Assembly (NCBI GenBank): GCA_044450785.1
Contig: JBIOJM010000099.1
Coordinates: 1-28,441 of the forward strand
DNA length: 28,441 nt
Source of the DNA: JBIOJM01 sp044450785
Lineage (GTDB): Bacteria > Planctomycetota > Planctomycetia > Isosphaerales > Isosphaeraceae
Direction: 5' to 3'
This document shows positions 7,907-15,629 of this stretch, one piece after another. How positions within the stretch are numbered: position 1 is the first letter of the stretch; every line of letters begins with the position of its first letter. The notes under the pieces are model-generated. The model saw only the letters and a program-made list of their open reading frames with translations, ran no database searches and was not told the origin of the DNA. The translations under genes and the position numbers were made by a program.

Positions 7907-9487
7907 GTGGGTACGACGCGACGAACCTTCCTCGCACACGGCGTCGCCGGCGCGGCGGCCTGGTCGGCCTTGGGCGCTGGCCCCGCCGCTCGCGGCGCGA
8001 GCCCCGGGCCGGATCAGCTCGCGGAGCTGTCGGCCTTTGGCCTCGAGCAGGCCAAGAAGGCCGGCGCGTCGTACGCCGACATCCGCATCAACCGCTACCG
8101 GAATCAGGCCGTCACCCTCCGCGCCCAGGCCGAGCGCGGCACCGGCAAGACGGTCGAGGTCCCGTCGGTCTCCGACTCGGAAACGTTCGGATTCGGCGTG
8201 CGCGTCCTGGCCGAGGGCGCCTGGGGCTTCGCCGCCTCGCACGAGGTCAGCCGCGAGGCCATCGCCCGCGCCGCGGTCGATGCCGTGTCGATCGCCAGGG
8301 CAAACGCGCCGCTGATGACCCGTCCTGTCGAGCTCGCCCCGACGCCCACTTACAAGGATACCTACAAGACGGCCGTGGCGATTGACCCGTTCGGCGTCCC
8401 GATCGGCGATCGGCTCGACCTGCTTCGGGCCGTCGCGGCCGAGGCTCGCAAGGTCCGCGGTGTCTTCTCGGTCACCGCATTCATCGCCCAGCGGGCCGAG
8501 GACCGGTTCTTCGCCTCGACCGAAGGGAGCGTCATCCAGCAGTACGTCCTCCAGATCGCCCCCGAGTTCACCGCGACGGCGGTCCTCGCCGGCAGAAAAG
8601 TCAAGTCGCGGACCTACCGCCCTCACGCCGTGACGGCCGGGTACGAGGCCGTCGAGCGCGCGGGCATGGTCAAGGAGGCCAGGCGCGTCGCCCTAGAGGC
8701 GGTCGCTCACCTCAAAGCGCCTTCGGTCGAGCCGGGCAAGAAAGACCTGGTCCTGCTGCCGACCCACCTGGGCCTGACCATTCACGAGTCGATCGGTCAC
8801 TCGACCGAGCTCGACCGAGCCCTCGGCTACGAGGCGAACTACGCCGGCACATCGTTCCTGACTCCCGACAAGCTCGGCACCTTCCGGGTCGGGTCCGACA
8901 TCGTCAATTTCTTCGGCGACCGGATCCGCTCCGAGAGCCTCTCGACATGCGGGTACGACGACGACGGAGTGAAGACCCGCATGTTCCCGATCATCAGCAA
9001 GGGCATTTTCGCCGGCTACCAGACCATCCGCGACCAGGCCCACCTGATCAACCAGAAGGAGTCGATGGGCTGCTGCTACGCCGACTCGTTCGCGTCGGTG
9101 CCGTTCCAGCGAATGCCAAATGTGTGGCTCGCTCCGTCGCCTCTGGCGGTGACCCTGAACGACCTGGTTTCTGGGGTTGAGGACGGGATCCTGATCGACG
9201 GCCGCGGGTCGTACTCGATCGACCAGCAGCGGTACAACTTCCAGTTCGGCGGCGACGCCTTCTGGCAGATCAAGAACGGCAAGGTCGGCCCGATGATCGC
9301 CGACGTCGCCTACCAGAGCCGCACGCCCGACTTCTGGGCCGCCTGCGACGGGATCGGCGGCGAGTCCCTGTGGGAGAACGTGGGGTTGAACGCCGACGGC
9401 AAGGGGCAGCCCGGCCAGATCAACGCGATGAGTCACGGGTGTTCGCCGTCCCGCTTCCGCCAGATCAACGTCTTGAGGACCGCATGA
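7907..9487 (+). CDS. tldD: Tat-exported TldD-family metalloprotease
   Basis: A 526-residue TldD/PmbA-family protein. The zinc site is visible as HESIGH (H293, E294, H298) followed by STELDRALGYEANYAGTSF, as in TldD. In bacteria TldD pairs with TldE to cleave unfolded peptides through a central cavity. I start it at GTG 7907, five bases after GGGAGG (7896-7901); the in-frame GTG at 7901 overlaps that site. This start places TTRRTFLAHGVAGAAAW at the N-terminus, a good twin-arginine signal, so the protein should be exported folded. It overlaps the next gene by four bases (ATGA), giving coupled translation. Export is unlike the cytoplasmic E. coli TldD. Confidence 0.9.
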   Translation: MGTTRRTFLAHGVAGAAAWSALGAGPAARGASPGPDQLAELSAFGLEQAKKAGASYADIRINRYRNQAVTLRAQAERGTGKTVEVPSVSDSETFGFGVRVLAEGAWGFAASHEVSREAIARAAVDAVSIARANAPLMTRPVELAPTPTYKDTYKTAVAIDPFGVPIGDRLDLLRAVAAEARKVRGVFSVTAFIAQRAEDRFFASTEGSVIQQYVLQIAPEFTATAVLAGRKVKSRTYRPHAVTAGYEAVERAGMVKEARRVALEAVAHLKAPSVEPGKKDLVLLPTHLGLTIHESIGHSTELDRALGYEANYAGTSFLTPDKLGTFRVGSDIVNFFGDRIRSESLSTCGYDDDGVKTRMFPIISKGIFAGYQTIRDQAHLINQKESMGCCYADSFASVPFQRMPNVWLAPSPLAVTLNDLVSGVEDGILIDGRGSYSIDQQRYNFQFGGDAFWQIKNGKVGPMIADVAYQSRTPDFWAACDGIGGESLWENVGLNADGKGQPGQINAMSHGCSPSRFRQINVLRTA

Positions 9488-10854
9488 CCATGGGCTGGAC
9501 CAAGGAACAGGCACGCGCGCTGGCCGACCGCGTCCTCTCGTTCTCCAGGGCGGCCGACTGCGAGGTCTTTCTGGGCCTCTCCAAGACGGGCCACACCCGG
9601 TTCGCCGCCAATCAAGTCACCACGGCCGGCTCGGCCGAAACCCTGTCGATCTCGATCACGAGTCGCGAGGGGGGCCGCAGTGGTTCGACCAGCCTCGATT
9701 TCCTGGATGACGACGCCGTAAAGGGGGCCGTCGCCCGGAGTGAAGAGCTGATGGCCGCGGCCCGGCCCGACCCCGAGGCGGTCGAGGCGCTTGGCCCGCA
9801 AAAATACCTGGAGATCGACGCCTTCGACGAGGAGACCGCACACCCAGACCCGGTCAAGCGCCGCGACGGGGTCAAGAAAGCCCTTGACCGGGCCCGGGCC
9901 GAGCGGCTCACCGCGTCCGGGTTCTTCGAGACCTCGGCCCGGTGGTCGGCCCTCGCCAACAAGAAGGGAAACTTCGGTTTCCATCGCTCCACCTCGGCCG
10001 AGTTCTCCACCACGATGCGGACGGCTGAAGGGACTGGATCGGGCTACGCCGCGTTCGAGGCCCCCAGGCTGGCCGGCATCGACCCGTCCCGCTTGGTCGA
10101 AATCGCGGCGAGCAAGGCCGTCTCGTCGTCCCGGCCGCGCGACCTCGAGCCGGGCCGGTACACGGTGATCCTCGAGCCGCAGGCCGTCTCCGAGCTGCTT
10201 TTCCCGCTGATCTTCTCCTTGAACGCCCGGACTTCCGACGAGGGCCGCAGCTTCCTCTCCAAGCCCGGCGGCGGAACGAAGCTCGGTGAGAAGCTCTTCG
10301 CCGACGGCGTCACGCTGCGGTCCGACCCGACCGACCCGCGCGTCCCGGGCTCACCCTGGACCGGCGGTGGGCGCGGGGGCGGCCTCGGCTTCGGCGGCTT
10401 CGGCGGCGGCGGCTCGGCGGGCCTCCCTTCGCGAAAAACCACCTGGATCGAGAATGGAGTCGTCAAGGCCCTCTCCGTCGACCGCTTCTGGGCGGTCAAG
10501 ACCAAGACCGACCCGGTCCCCTTCTCCGGCAGCCTGGTCATGGAAGGGAGCTCACGACCCGTCGAAGAGCTCATCGCCCAGACCGAGCGCGGGCTCCTGG
10601 TGACGCGGTTCTGGTACATCCGCGTCGTCAACCCCCAGAACGCCACCGTGACCGGCCTGACCCGCGACGGCGTCTGGCTGATCGAGAAAGGCAAGATCGC
10701 CTACCCGGTCAACAACTTTCGGTTCAACGAGAGCCCGATCAACCTCTTGAAAAACCTGGAAGCAACGTCGGTCCCAACCACCGCCAACAGAATGGTCGTC
10801 CCCGCGATCAAGTCGAACGACTTCCTGTTCACCTCGCGGAGCGACGCCGTCTGA
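9484..10854 (+). CDS. tldE: TldE/PmbA-like partner of TldD
   Basis: A 456-residue member of the TldD/PmbA family that lacks the HExxxH zinc motif, as expected for the TldE subunit. It begins at the ATG overlapping the tldD stop, so the pair should be made stoichiometrically. The N-terminal region (AADCEVFLGLSKTGHTRFAA) and the C-terminal part (FSGSLVMEGSSRPVEELI, then FRFNESPINLL) fit the family. A Gly-rich insertion at about residues 293-313 (GGGRGGGLGFGGFGGGGS) interrupts the domain. No signal peptide is visible, although its partner carries a Tat signal. The 3' end overlaps a doubtful minus-strand ORF by 26 bases. Confidence 0.85.
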   Translation: MTMGWTKEQARALADRVLSFSRAADCEVFLGLSKTGHTRFAANQVTTAGSAETLSISITSREGGRSGSTSLDFLDDDAVKGAVARSEELMAAARPDPEAVEALGPQKYLEIDAFDEETAHPDPVKRRDGVKKALDRARAERLTASGFFETSARWSALANKKGNFGFHRSTSAEFSTTMRTAEGTGSGYAAFEAPRLAGIDPSRLVEIAASKAVSSSRPRDLEPGRYTVILEPQAVSELLFPLIFSLNARTSDEGRSFLSKPGGGTKLGEKLFADGVTLRSDPTDPRVPGSPWTGGGRGGGLGFGGFGGGGSAGLPSRKTTWIENGVVKALSVDRFWAVKTKTDPVPFSGSLVMEGSSRPVEELIAQTERGLLVTRFWYIRVVNPQNATVTGLTRDGVWLIEKGKIAYPVNNFRFNESPINLLKNLEATSVPTTANRMVVPAIKSNDFLFTSRSDAV

Positions 10855-11104
10855 ATCGAGGAGGATCCGTCGCTGATCCGGACCGAGCGTCCGGCAGGTC
10901 GGGTCGCTCGCGCGCTGGCCTGGGAGCGTCAGCCGGCGCAGGGCTGAACTCATCCGTCGATGCGTTGACGCCCGGCTCATCTCCTCCGAGTTCACGCTTT
11001 CGTCGTTCGACCCATCTGGCAAGTTCCAGCAGGGCCTCCAGGGAAACGAGCGGGCGGTCACTGATTTGGGGAGGGGATAGCGGAGGCTTTGCACTTTTTT
11101 TCAT
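10829..11104 (-). CDS. Doubtful small ORF, unknown function
   Basis: A 91-codon frame. The first 50 residues look protein-like, with a basic start (MKKSAKPP) and an amphipathic helix (LEALLELARWVERRKRELGG); the rest is rich in Pro, Arg and Ala and looks like chance translation. Its ATG overlaps the stop of the minus-strand ORF upstream (ATGA), which is mild support. No ribosome binding site stands out and the 3' end runs into tldE. It may be real only in its first half, or be debris. Confidence 0.25.
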   Translation of the reverse strand: MKKSAKPPLSPPQISDRPLVSLEALLELARWVERRKRELGGDEPGVNASTDEFSPAPADAPRPARERPDLPDARSGSATDPPRFRRRRSAR

Positions 11105-11418
11105 GACTTCGGAACTCCGACTCCGTCAGGAGGACGATGAGATTCGAGCCTTCCGATCCGTGAGCTCAAGAGCAAGGGGCGAGGCCGCGCCCACGGGTCG
11201 AGCGACCTGGACGACGGCTTCCCGACGTTCGTTATACCGTTTCGAGTCGACAGCCTCAATAACACGAGTACGGCCCGCGATGTGACGGACGCACTCTTGT
11301 CCCAGGCATGCTCGCCATCGTAATAATCCGATAGATCAAGGATCTCACTGTAAACGCATTTGCCATCCGGGTTGTACCCGATAAGGATTGCTGTATTTCT
11401 GATCTTCGGAACAGCCAT
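11101..11418 (-). CDS. Unrecognised small protein, possibly frameshifted
   Basis: A 105-codon frame preceded by GGAGG ten bases before the ATG at 11418. The first 44 residues are convincing (ILIGYNPDGKCVYSEILDLS, then DYYDGEHAWD). After that the composition turns to Ser, Arg, Leu and Pro. From about 11300 another frame reads more like protein (HIAGRTRVIEAVDSKRYNER), and around 11135-11060 a third gives SNLIVLLTESEF. This suggests one or two frameshifts in a former or current gene. The family is not known to me. Upstream (11419-11660) I see nothing supportable. Confidence 0.4.
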   Translation of the reverse strand: MAVPKIRNTAILIGYNPDGKCVYSEILDLSDYYDGEHAWDKSASVTSRAVLVLLRLSTRNGITNVGKPSSRSLDPWARPRPLLLSSRIGRLESHRPPDGVGVPKS

Positions 11419-11661
11419 CGGCGTGTCGCCTCCAATCGCCTGTCCGAGCCCACCGGATGGACAGGCCCAGTCACTGGAGCGTCAGCTCTCTGGATCACCG
11501 TTTACGCTTTCCTAAAACGCCGAGGCCCGATTGTTAATTCTCGACACCAATCGAGCCTTTACACTCCCGGTTCGACGTACGTCCCGAAGCGATGGATCAA
11601 GAACCGCCGCTCCGAACTCGATATTGACCCTTCACAATGATGGAAAAGGCGATGCTTCCCC
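11419..11661. other. Non-coding stretch, nothing recognised
   Basis: Frames here are short and of mixed composition, and base composition is more AT-rich than the flanking genes. I see no RNA gene, palindrome of note or promoter pair that I would defend. Confidence 0.4.
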
Positions 11662-11995
11662 TCAATCCTTCAGCTTCGGGGCAATGTCTTGCTGCCCGAG
11701 CCGCGCCAGGGCGCGGATCGCGGCGCCATTCCAGGCGAGGTCGTTGCTGGTCTGCCAGATCCGGCGCAGCTCGGGGATCGCCCTCGGCTCGCCGATCGCT
11801 CCCAGCGCTTCGACGGCCTGATCGCGCAGGGCCTGCTGCGAGATAGGCGTAAGAAACCGCGAAATGATGCGCAGCGGCGACCGCAAATCGCGCTGGCGCT
11901 CAAGCGTGGCCAGCTCATCGGACCGCCTTCAGGCATCCCCGGACCAGACGGCTGGCCAGCCAAATCACCTTGACGCGTTTGCGATCTATGCTAAT
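11662..11995 (-). pseudogene. Broken 3' end of a HEAT-repeat (PBS-lyase-like) protein gene
   Basis: The last 80 or so codons read as HEAT repeats: ALRDQAVEALGAIGEPRAIP, then WNGAAIRALARLGQQDIAP, ending KLKD and a stop at 11662. Upstream, the frame reads DELATLERQRD and hits a stop at about 11937. In another frame the sequence RKRVKVIWLASRLVRGCLKA leads directly into this point. Joining the two at about 11915-11937 gives a continuous helical sequence, so an indel has probably broken the gene. No start codon with a ribosome binding site is present, and the 5' part seems to have been lost before about 12000. Confidence 0.6.
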
Positions 11996-12189
11996 AAGGG
12001 GGCCGCTTCCCCCCCATCGAGCCGATTCGCTCCAACCCGTCTCGGGGAAACCAGCGGCGACGGTACCTGCGACGATCGTGCCAAAGTGCGCAGGTCGTTG
12101 ATCGATCAGAAGAAACGTGATTTCGACGGGCTCCTTCCGGCGTCGGATGGATCTGCGAGTCCGCGCGCAAAAAAAATGGGAAATGGTGC

Positions 12190-12915
12190 ATGAGCAATCC
12201 AAGGAAGAGACAGAAGCCGTCCCTGATTAGACGGCTCGTTTATCTCCTCGTGCTCGTCAGTGGTGGATCGGCCGGTGTCGGCGGCTGGGCATTCAAGGAC
12301 CATCCCCGGGTCCAGGCCCTCTGGACCCTCGTGACGGGGACACCCGCCGATCGTGCTTCCCCCGCCCTCGATCGATTGCTGGTCTCCGGCGCCATCGACG
12401 CCCTCAAGCCCCATGATGATTTTCGCCGGCCCGGGATCTTTCAGGTCACGATCAAGAAGGTCGAGCTTGACCCGTCACTGTTCAAGGCGGGACGCACCGT
12501 CGACATCCAGACGAAGGTGCACAAGCTCGGCTCTCAGGGCCGGGACACGACTCTGTGGGATTCCAGGTCGTACGGACAACGCCTGGCCGTGGTGGGCAAG
12601 GACGAATTGTCCGCGGGATGGCCCAACCGGCCGTTTCAGGTCGAATGGATGCCCGGCGAACTGCTCGTCCTCGAAGTCTCTGACTGCAAGGCCGGCTTAT
12701 TCGCCCAGCCCAGACGATTCACCCTGGCCGGCTCCGATCCGGCCGCCGGCGAATTCCCGCTCAAGACCGGTGATTTTCCGCTCGAACCCGCACAGAAGCC
12801 GGATCCACCGGTAGACCCGCGCATCAGCCACGTCGTCCTCTCCAGCCAGCGTGCCGGCGACCTCGGGCACCAGGACCCCACCGAGATCGCCGAGCGCCCC
12901 ATCGTCATCAAGTGA
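12190..12915 (+). CDS. Membrane-anchored hypothetical protein
   Basis: A 241-residue protein with a basic N-terminus (MSNPRKRQKPSLIRR) and one hydrophobic segment at about 16-34, then a soluble region expected outside the cytoplasm. Residues about 80-185 (FQVTIKKVELDPSLFKAG, DIQTKVHKLG, WMPGELLVLEVSDCKAG) alternate as beta strands and could form a C2- or Ig-like sandwich, but I recognise no named family. No strong ribosome binding site precedes the ATG. The DUF3006 gene begins 28 bases downstream, so the three genes up to 14151 are probably one operon. Confidence 0.7.
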   Translation: MSNPRKRQKPSLIRRLVYLLVLVSGGSAGVGGWAFKDHPRVQALWTLVTGTPADRASPALDRLLVSGAIDALKPHDDFRRPGIFQVTIKKVELDPSLFKAGRTVDIQTKVHKLGSQGRDTTLWDSRSYGQRLAVVGKDELSAGWPNRPFQVEWMPGELLVLEVSDCKAGLFAQPRRFTLAGSDPAAGEFPLKTGDFPLEPAQKPDPPVDPRISHVVLSSQRAGDLGHQDPTEIAERPIVIK

Positions 12916-12943
12916 GCCCAGCCGGGCCAAAGGAGCCAGCGGC

Positions 12944-13189
12944 GTGTCCGTACGTCTCTCACTCGATCGCTTCGAAGGCAAAGGGAAACAGATCGCCGTC
13001 CTCCTGACCGACGACGGCGAAATCCTGAACATGCCCAGCTCGCTCCTGCCGCCGGCAGCCAGGCCCGGTGATGTGCTCACCCTCTCCCTTGAGCAAGACG
13101 CCGAGGCAACCCGCAGGCTCGCCGAGGCAACCAGGCGCGTCCAGGACAAGCTGGCAAAACGTGATCCGGGGGGAGATATCCGTTTGTGA
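12944..13189 (+). CDS. DUF3006 family protein
   Basis: An 81-residue protein matching the DUF3006 pattern: LDRFEGKGKQIAVLL near the start, then LPPAARPGDVLTLSLEQD, and a charged C-terminal helix (ATRRVQDKLAKR). I place the start at GTG 12944, with AAAGGAG upstream; longer in-frame extensions lie inside the previous gene and are Ser/Pro-rich noise. DUF3006 genes are commonly found beside ComEC-like hydrolases, as here. Its stop overlaps the GTG start of the next gene (GTGA), indicating coupled translation. The biochemical role is unknown. Confidence 0.85.
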   Translation: MSVRLSLDRFEGKGKQIAVLLTDDGEILNMPSSLLPPAARPGDVLTLSLEQDAEATRRLAEATRRVQDKLAKRDPGGDIRL

Positions 13190-14151
13190 AGATTTACCGT
13201 CGTCTTCGCGTCTGGGTGCTCGTTCTGGCCGGCCTCGCGTCGAGTACGGCGCCAAGATCGAGCGAGGCGCAGCTCTTCCGGCCGTCGACCACCCAGCCGG
13301 TCAGCATTGAGGTCTTGGACGTCGGGCAGGGAGACTCGATCCTGATCCGGTCGCCGGAGGGCAAGACGGCATTGATCGACGCCGGCCCGACCAGGAACGC
13401 CGCGCTCGCCGCCCTCAAGCGCAAGGGGATCAAGTCGCTCGATCTGGTCGCGATCAGCCATCACCATGGCGACCACTATGGCGGAATGGATGCGGTCGTT
13501 CGAGCGCTCAAGCCTCGCTACTTTCTGGCGAGCAGCTCGGGTCATGCGACCACCCTTTATCTCAAGCTATTGAAGACGGTTGAGGCCGAGGGGCTGACGG
13601 TCATTCAACCGACGTCAAAGCCGCGCAAGATCGAGCTGGGCTCCGTCGAGCTCACCCTGTTTCCCCAGCCTCCTGAAGATCGAAAAGACGAGAACAACAA
13701 CTCGATCGGCCTGAGGGTGACTTACCGGTCGTTCTCGGTCCTCTTGACCGGAGACAGTGAAGGCCCCGAGCGGCAATGGTGGCTGCTTAATCACCCCGAG
13801 CTGGTACGCGGCTGCACGATCCTCAAGCTGCCCCACCACGGCAGCCGCAACGGAACCGACGCACGATGGCTGCAGGCCGTAGGGCCCCAGTTGGCGGTGG
13901 CCAGCATGGGCAAGAACAACGAATACGGCCACCCCCACTCCGAGACGATCGGCCTGCTGCGACGCAGCGGGATTCCCCTGCTGCGCACCGACCAGCTTGG
14001 AACGATCGCGATCACCAGCGACGGCCGCGACTGGCAGGTCGCCCAGCCTGCCCTGACCCGGCGCGGCCGGCCCACCCAGGCCGACATCGACCGGATCGCC
14101 GCCTCCGAGGAGGTTTCCACCATGCGTTCGAGTGTGAGCCGTTCTCGATGA
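13186..14151 (+). CDS. Secreted ComEC/Rec2-type metallo-beta-lactamase-fold hydrolase
   Basis: A 321-residue protein. Residues 1-29 form a signal peptide (basic start, VWVLVLAGLASS, EAQ). The hydrolase begins with DVGQGDSILI (45-54), followed by SHHHGDHYGGMD with the zinc motif H92-x-H94-x-D96-H97, TGDSEG with D190, and LPHHGSRNGT with H217/H218, all hallmarks of the C-terminal ComEC domain. The membrane channel part of ComEC is absent, so this is the stand-alone secreted type, perhaps a nuclease or phosphodiesterase acting outside the cytoplasm. It starts with GTG inside the DUF3006 stop. About 30 residues at the end are Arg/Ser-rich and probably disordered. A hairpin at 14199-14221 may end the operon. 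Confidence 0.85.
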   Translation: MKIYRRLRVWVLVLAGLASSTAPRSSEAQLFRPSTTQPVSIEVLDVGQGDSILIRSPEGKTALIDAGPTRNAALAALKRKGIKSLDLVAISHHHGDHYGGMDAVVRALKPRYFLASSSGHATTLYLKLLKTVEAEGLTVIQPTSKPRKIELGSVELTLFPQPPEDRKDENNNSIGLRVTYRSFSVLLTGDSEGPERQWWLLNHPELVRGCTILKLPHHGSRNGTDARWLQAVGPQLAVASMGKNNEYGHPHSETIGLLRRSGIPLLRTDQLGTIAITSDGRDWQVAQPALTRRGRPTQADIDRIAASEEVSTMRSSVSRSR

Positions 14152-14198
14152 GGCACGCGCACGGCAGGTGATTGGACCCGGAGCTAGCCGTCGTGTGG

Positions 14199-14221
14199 CC
14201 CGTCAATCTGCCTTTGACGGG
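14199..14221 (+). terminator. Candidate terminator hairpin after the hydrolase gene
   Basis: CCCGTCAA (14199-14206) and TTGACGGG (14214-14221) form a perfect 8-bp stem with a seven-base loop, 48 bases after the stop codon. No T-run follows, so termination is likely but not certain to be intrinsic. Confidence 0.4.
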
Positions 14222-14241
14222 TTGACGAGCGGCTCGCACAT

Positions 14242-14398
14242 AAGAGAAGGAGTAAGATGAAGAGTAAGATTTGGAAGAGGACTAAGAGCAAGAGCACGAG
14301 CAAGAGCAGGACAGGCGCGTGCATGAGATCCTACTCTTAATCTTGATCGTGCTCTTCATCCTCTTCCTAATCGTAATCTTCCTCCTAATCTTAATCTT
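14242..14398. repeat. Long inverted repeat built of degenerate purine hexamers
   Basis: The left arm, 14242-14313, is twelve consecutive hexamers close to AAGAGC/AAGATT. The right arm, 14327-14398, is twelve hexamers of the complementary type (AATCTT, GCTCTT, CTTCCT). They are in register around a 13-base loop: hexamer by hexamer I count 53 of 72 positions complementary. The whole forms a long purine strand followed by a pyrimidine strand and would fold into an extended imperfect hairpin in RNA or single-stranded DNA. It ends six bases before the ATG of the DUF6188 gene, so the folded RNA would lie over that gene's leader. Confidence 0.85.
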
Positions 14399-14404
14399 CT
14401 TGCC

Positions 14405-14824
14405 ATGAATGAACTCGCGTGGCTCGTCGGACACCGATTTCAATCACTCACGCGGCGTGAGTTCGATTGGGTGCTTGTCTTCGACAAGGACGCAAGTCTT
14501 GTCGTCGAATGTCTCTGGCGGCTTGTCGAAGATAGTCGAATACGATTCACAAGTCAGGATGACGGTCATCAGTTTGGTGTTCCGGCGCCCGTGGACGCAG
14601 CCACGGAGGTCAACCGCCGCCTTGCGGGAGCGGCAGTGGAAGCAGTTGAACTTCGAAAGGGCATCCTCGACTTGGAGCTTCGATTTAGCACCGAACACGA
14701 TTTTCAGGTCATTCCCGATTCATCTGGGTATGAGGCGTGGAACCTGTCCATCGGGAGCAGACAGTTCATCGCCGTTGGTGGGGGTACGCTGGCCATCCTC
14801 GGCGGCGATCCGGCAAACGGCTGA
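14405..14824 (+). CDS. DUF6188 family protein
   Basis: A 139-residue protein fitting DUF6188: an N-terminal GHRFQSLTRREFDWVLVFD segment, a middle PVDAATEVNRRLAGAAVEAV, and the C-terminal GILDLELRF, YEAWNLSI and GGGTLAIL blocks. Members are small, mostly beta, and often resemble immunity or accessory proteins, but no activity is established that I know of. There is no clear ribosome binding site; the pyrimidine arm of the inverted repeat lies directly before the ATG, so translation may depend on that structure. It converges on the minus-strand gene ending at 14850. An overlapping frame from 14409 is a shadow. Confidence 0.7.
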   Translation: MNELAWLVGHRFQSLTRREFDWVLVFDKDASLVVECLWRLVEDSRIRFTSQDDGHQFGVPAPVDAATEVNRRLAGAAVEAVELRKGILDLELRFSTEHDFQVIPDSSGYEAWNLSIGSRQFIAVGGGTLAILGGDPANG

Positions 14825-14849
14825 AGTTGACCCGGCCAGTCCAGGTCGC

Positions 14850-15620
14850 TCATCCCCCGGCTGATCCAATCTCGGGGACAAAGCCGCCGTAGCCCCCGCG
14901 AAGGTTCCACCGCAGAGCGAAAAGAGCCCACAGCCTTCGCGCCGCTCGACCAAGAGCGGATCGCCAGTAGGGCGGCAGGGTCAAGCGCGATGACGTCTCG
15001 GACACATCCAGATCGATGTGCGACGCGGAGATCCCATCCCGCTGCCAGATCTCGAGAACGTCGATCAGATCATTGTGCAGCTTCCCCCGGTGGACGACGT
15101 CGACGCGAGCGATCCCGTGGCGAGCCAGGAAATCGGCCGAGGGAAAGTCGCTCGGGAAGTGGACCGACCGGTTGTCGAAACATCCTCGGCTGATCGGCTT
15201 TCCCATCCCGAGTCGATTGGCATCGAGCAGGAAAGCCGGTGCGGCTTGCAGCGCAAGACCGGCCGCGTGCACGCGCTCGGCCCCTTGCACCAAACTCGGC
15301 AAGAGCGGACTGGCCGGAACGACCTCGTCGGTCACCACCGAACCAAGGAAATCGGGTGCCGGGCAGGAATTGAACAGCAGCACCGGCCGGAACCCGAGCC
15401 GGAGCAGATCCAGGCCCAGCCCAAGCGACTCGAGGCCCGGCAAGTCCACGACGAGCGCACTTTGCGCGAGCTCAGTCGGATCCCAGCTCAGACTCACCGC
15501 CGGAATCTCGACCCGGGGAAAAGTCTTCGATTCCGTGAGATGGGCAAACAGAACCGGCTTGACCCACGGCGACCAGATACCGCCGGGTGGTGCCCAGCAC
15601 TCGTACGTCGCTCGATCCAT
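14850..15620 (-). CDS. Unrecognised protein, second of a gene pair
   Basis: A 256-residue protein I do not recognise. The start, MDRATYECWAPPGGIWSPWV, is Trp-rich. Residues 50-85 (LVVDLPGLESLGLGLDLLRL, then RPVLLFN) and 165-205 (FLARHGIARVDVVHRG, LIDVLEIWQRDGISASHIDL) look like alternating strands and helices of an alpha/beta fold. The basic, Trp-containing segment near 225-245 (ALGRAARRLWALFALRWN) could be an amphipathic or membrane-associating helix. It begins nine bases after the stop of the upstream gene, so the two are surely cotranscribed and probably work together. No catalytic motif is apparent. Confidence 0.7.
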   Translation of the reverse strand: MDRATYECWAPPGGIWSPWVKPVLFAHLTESKTFPRVEIPAVSLSWDPTELAQSALVVDLPGLESLGLGLDLLRLGFRPVLLFNSCPAPDFLGSVVTDEVVPASPLLPSLVQGAERVHAAGLALQAAPAFLLDANRLGMGKPISRGCFDNRSVHFPSDFPSADFLARHGIARVDVVHRGKLHNDLIDVLEIWQRDGISASHIDLDVSETSSRLTLPPYWRSALGRAARRLWALFALRWNLRGGYGGFVPEIGSAGG

Positions 15621-15629
15621 GGCTAGCGC

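Noticed and set aside
14242..14398. CRISPR array
   Set aside because: The units are six bases with no spacers and are arranged as an inverted, not direct, repeat.
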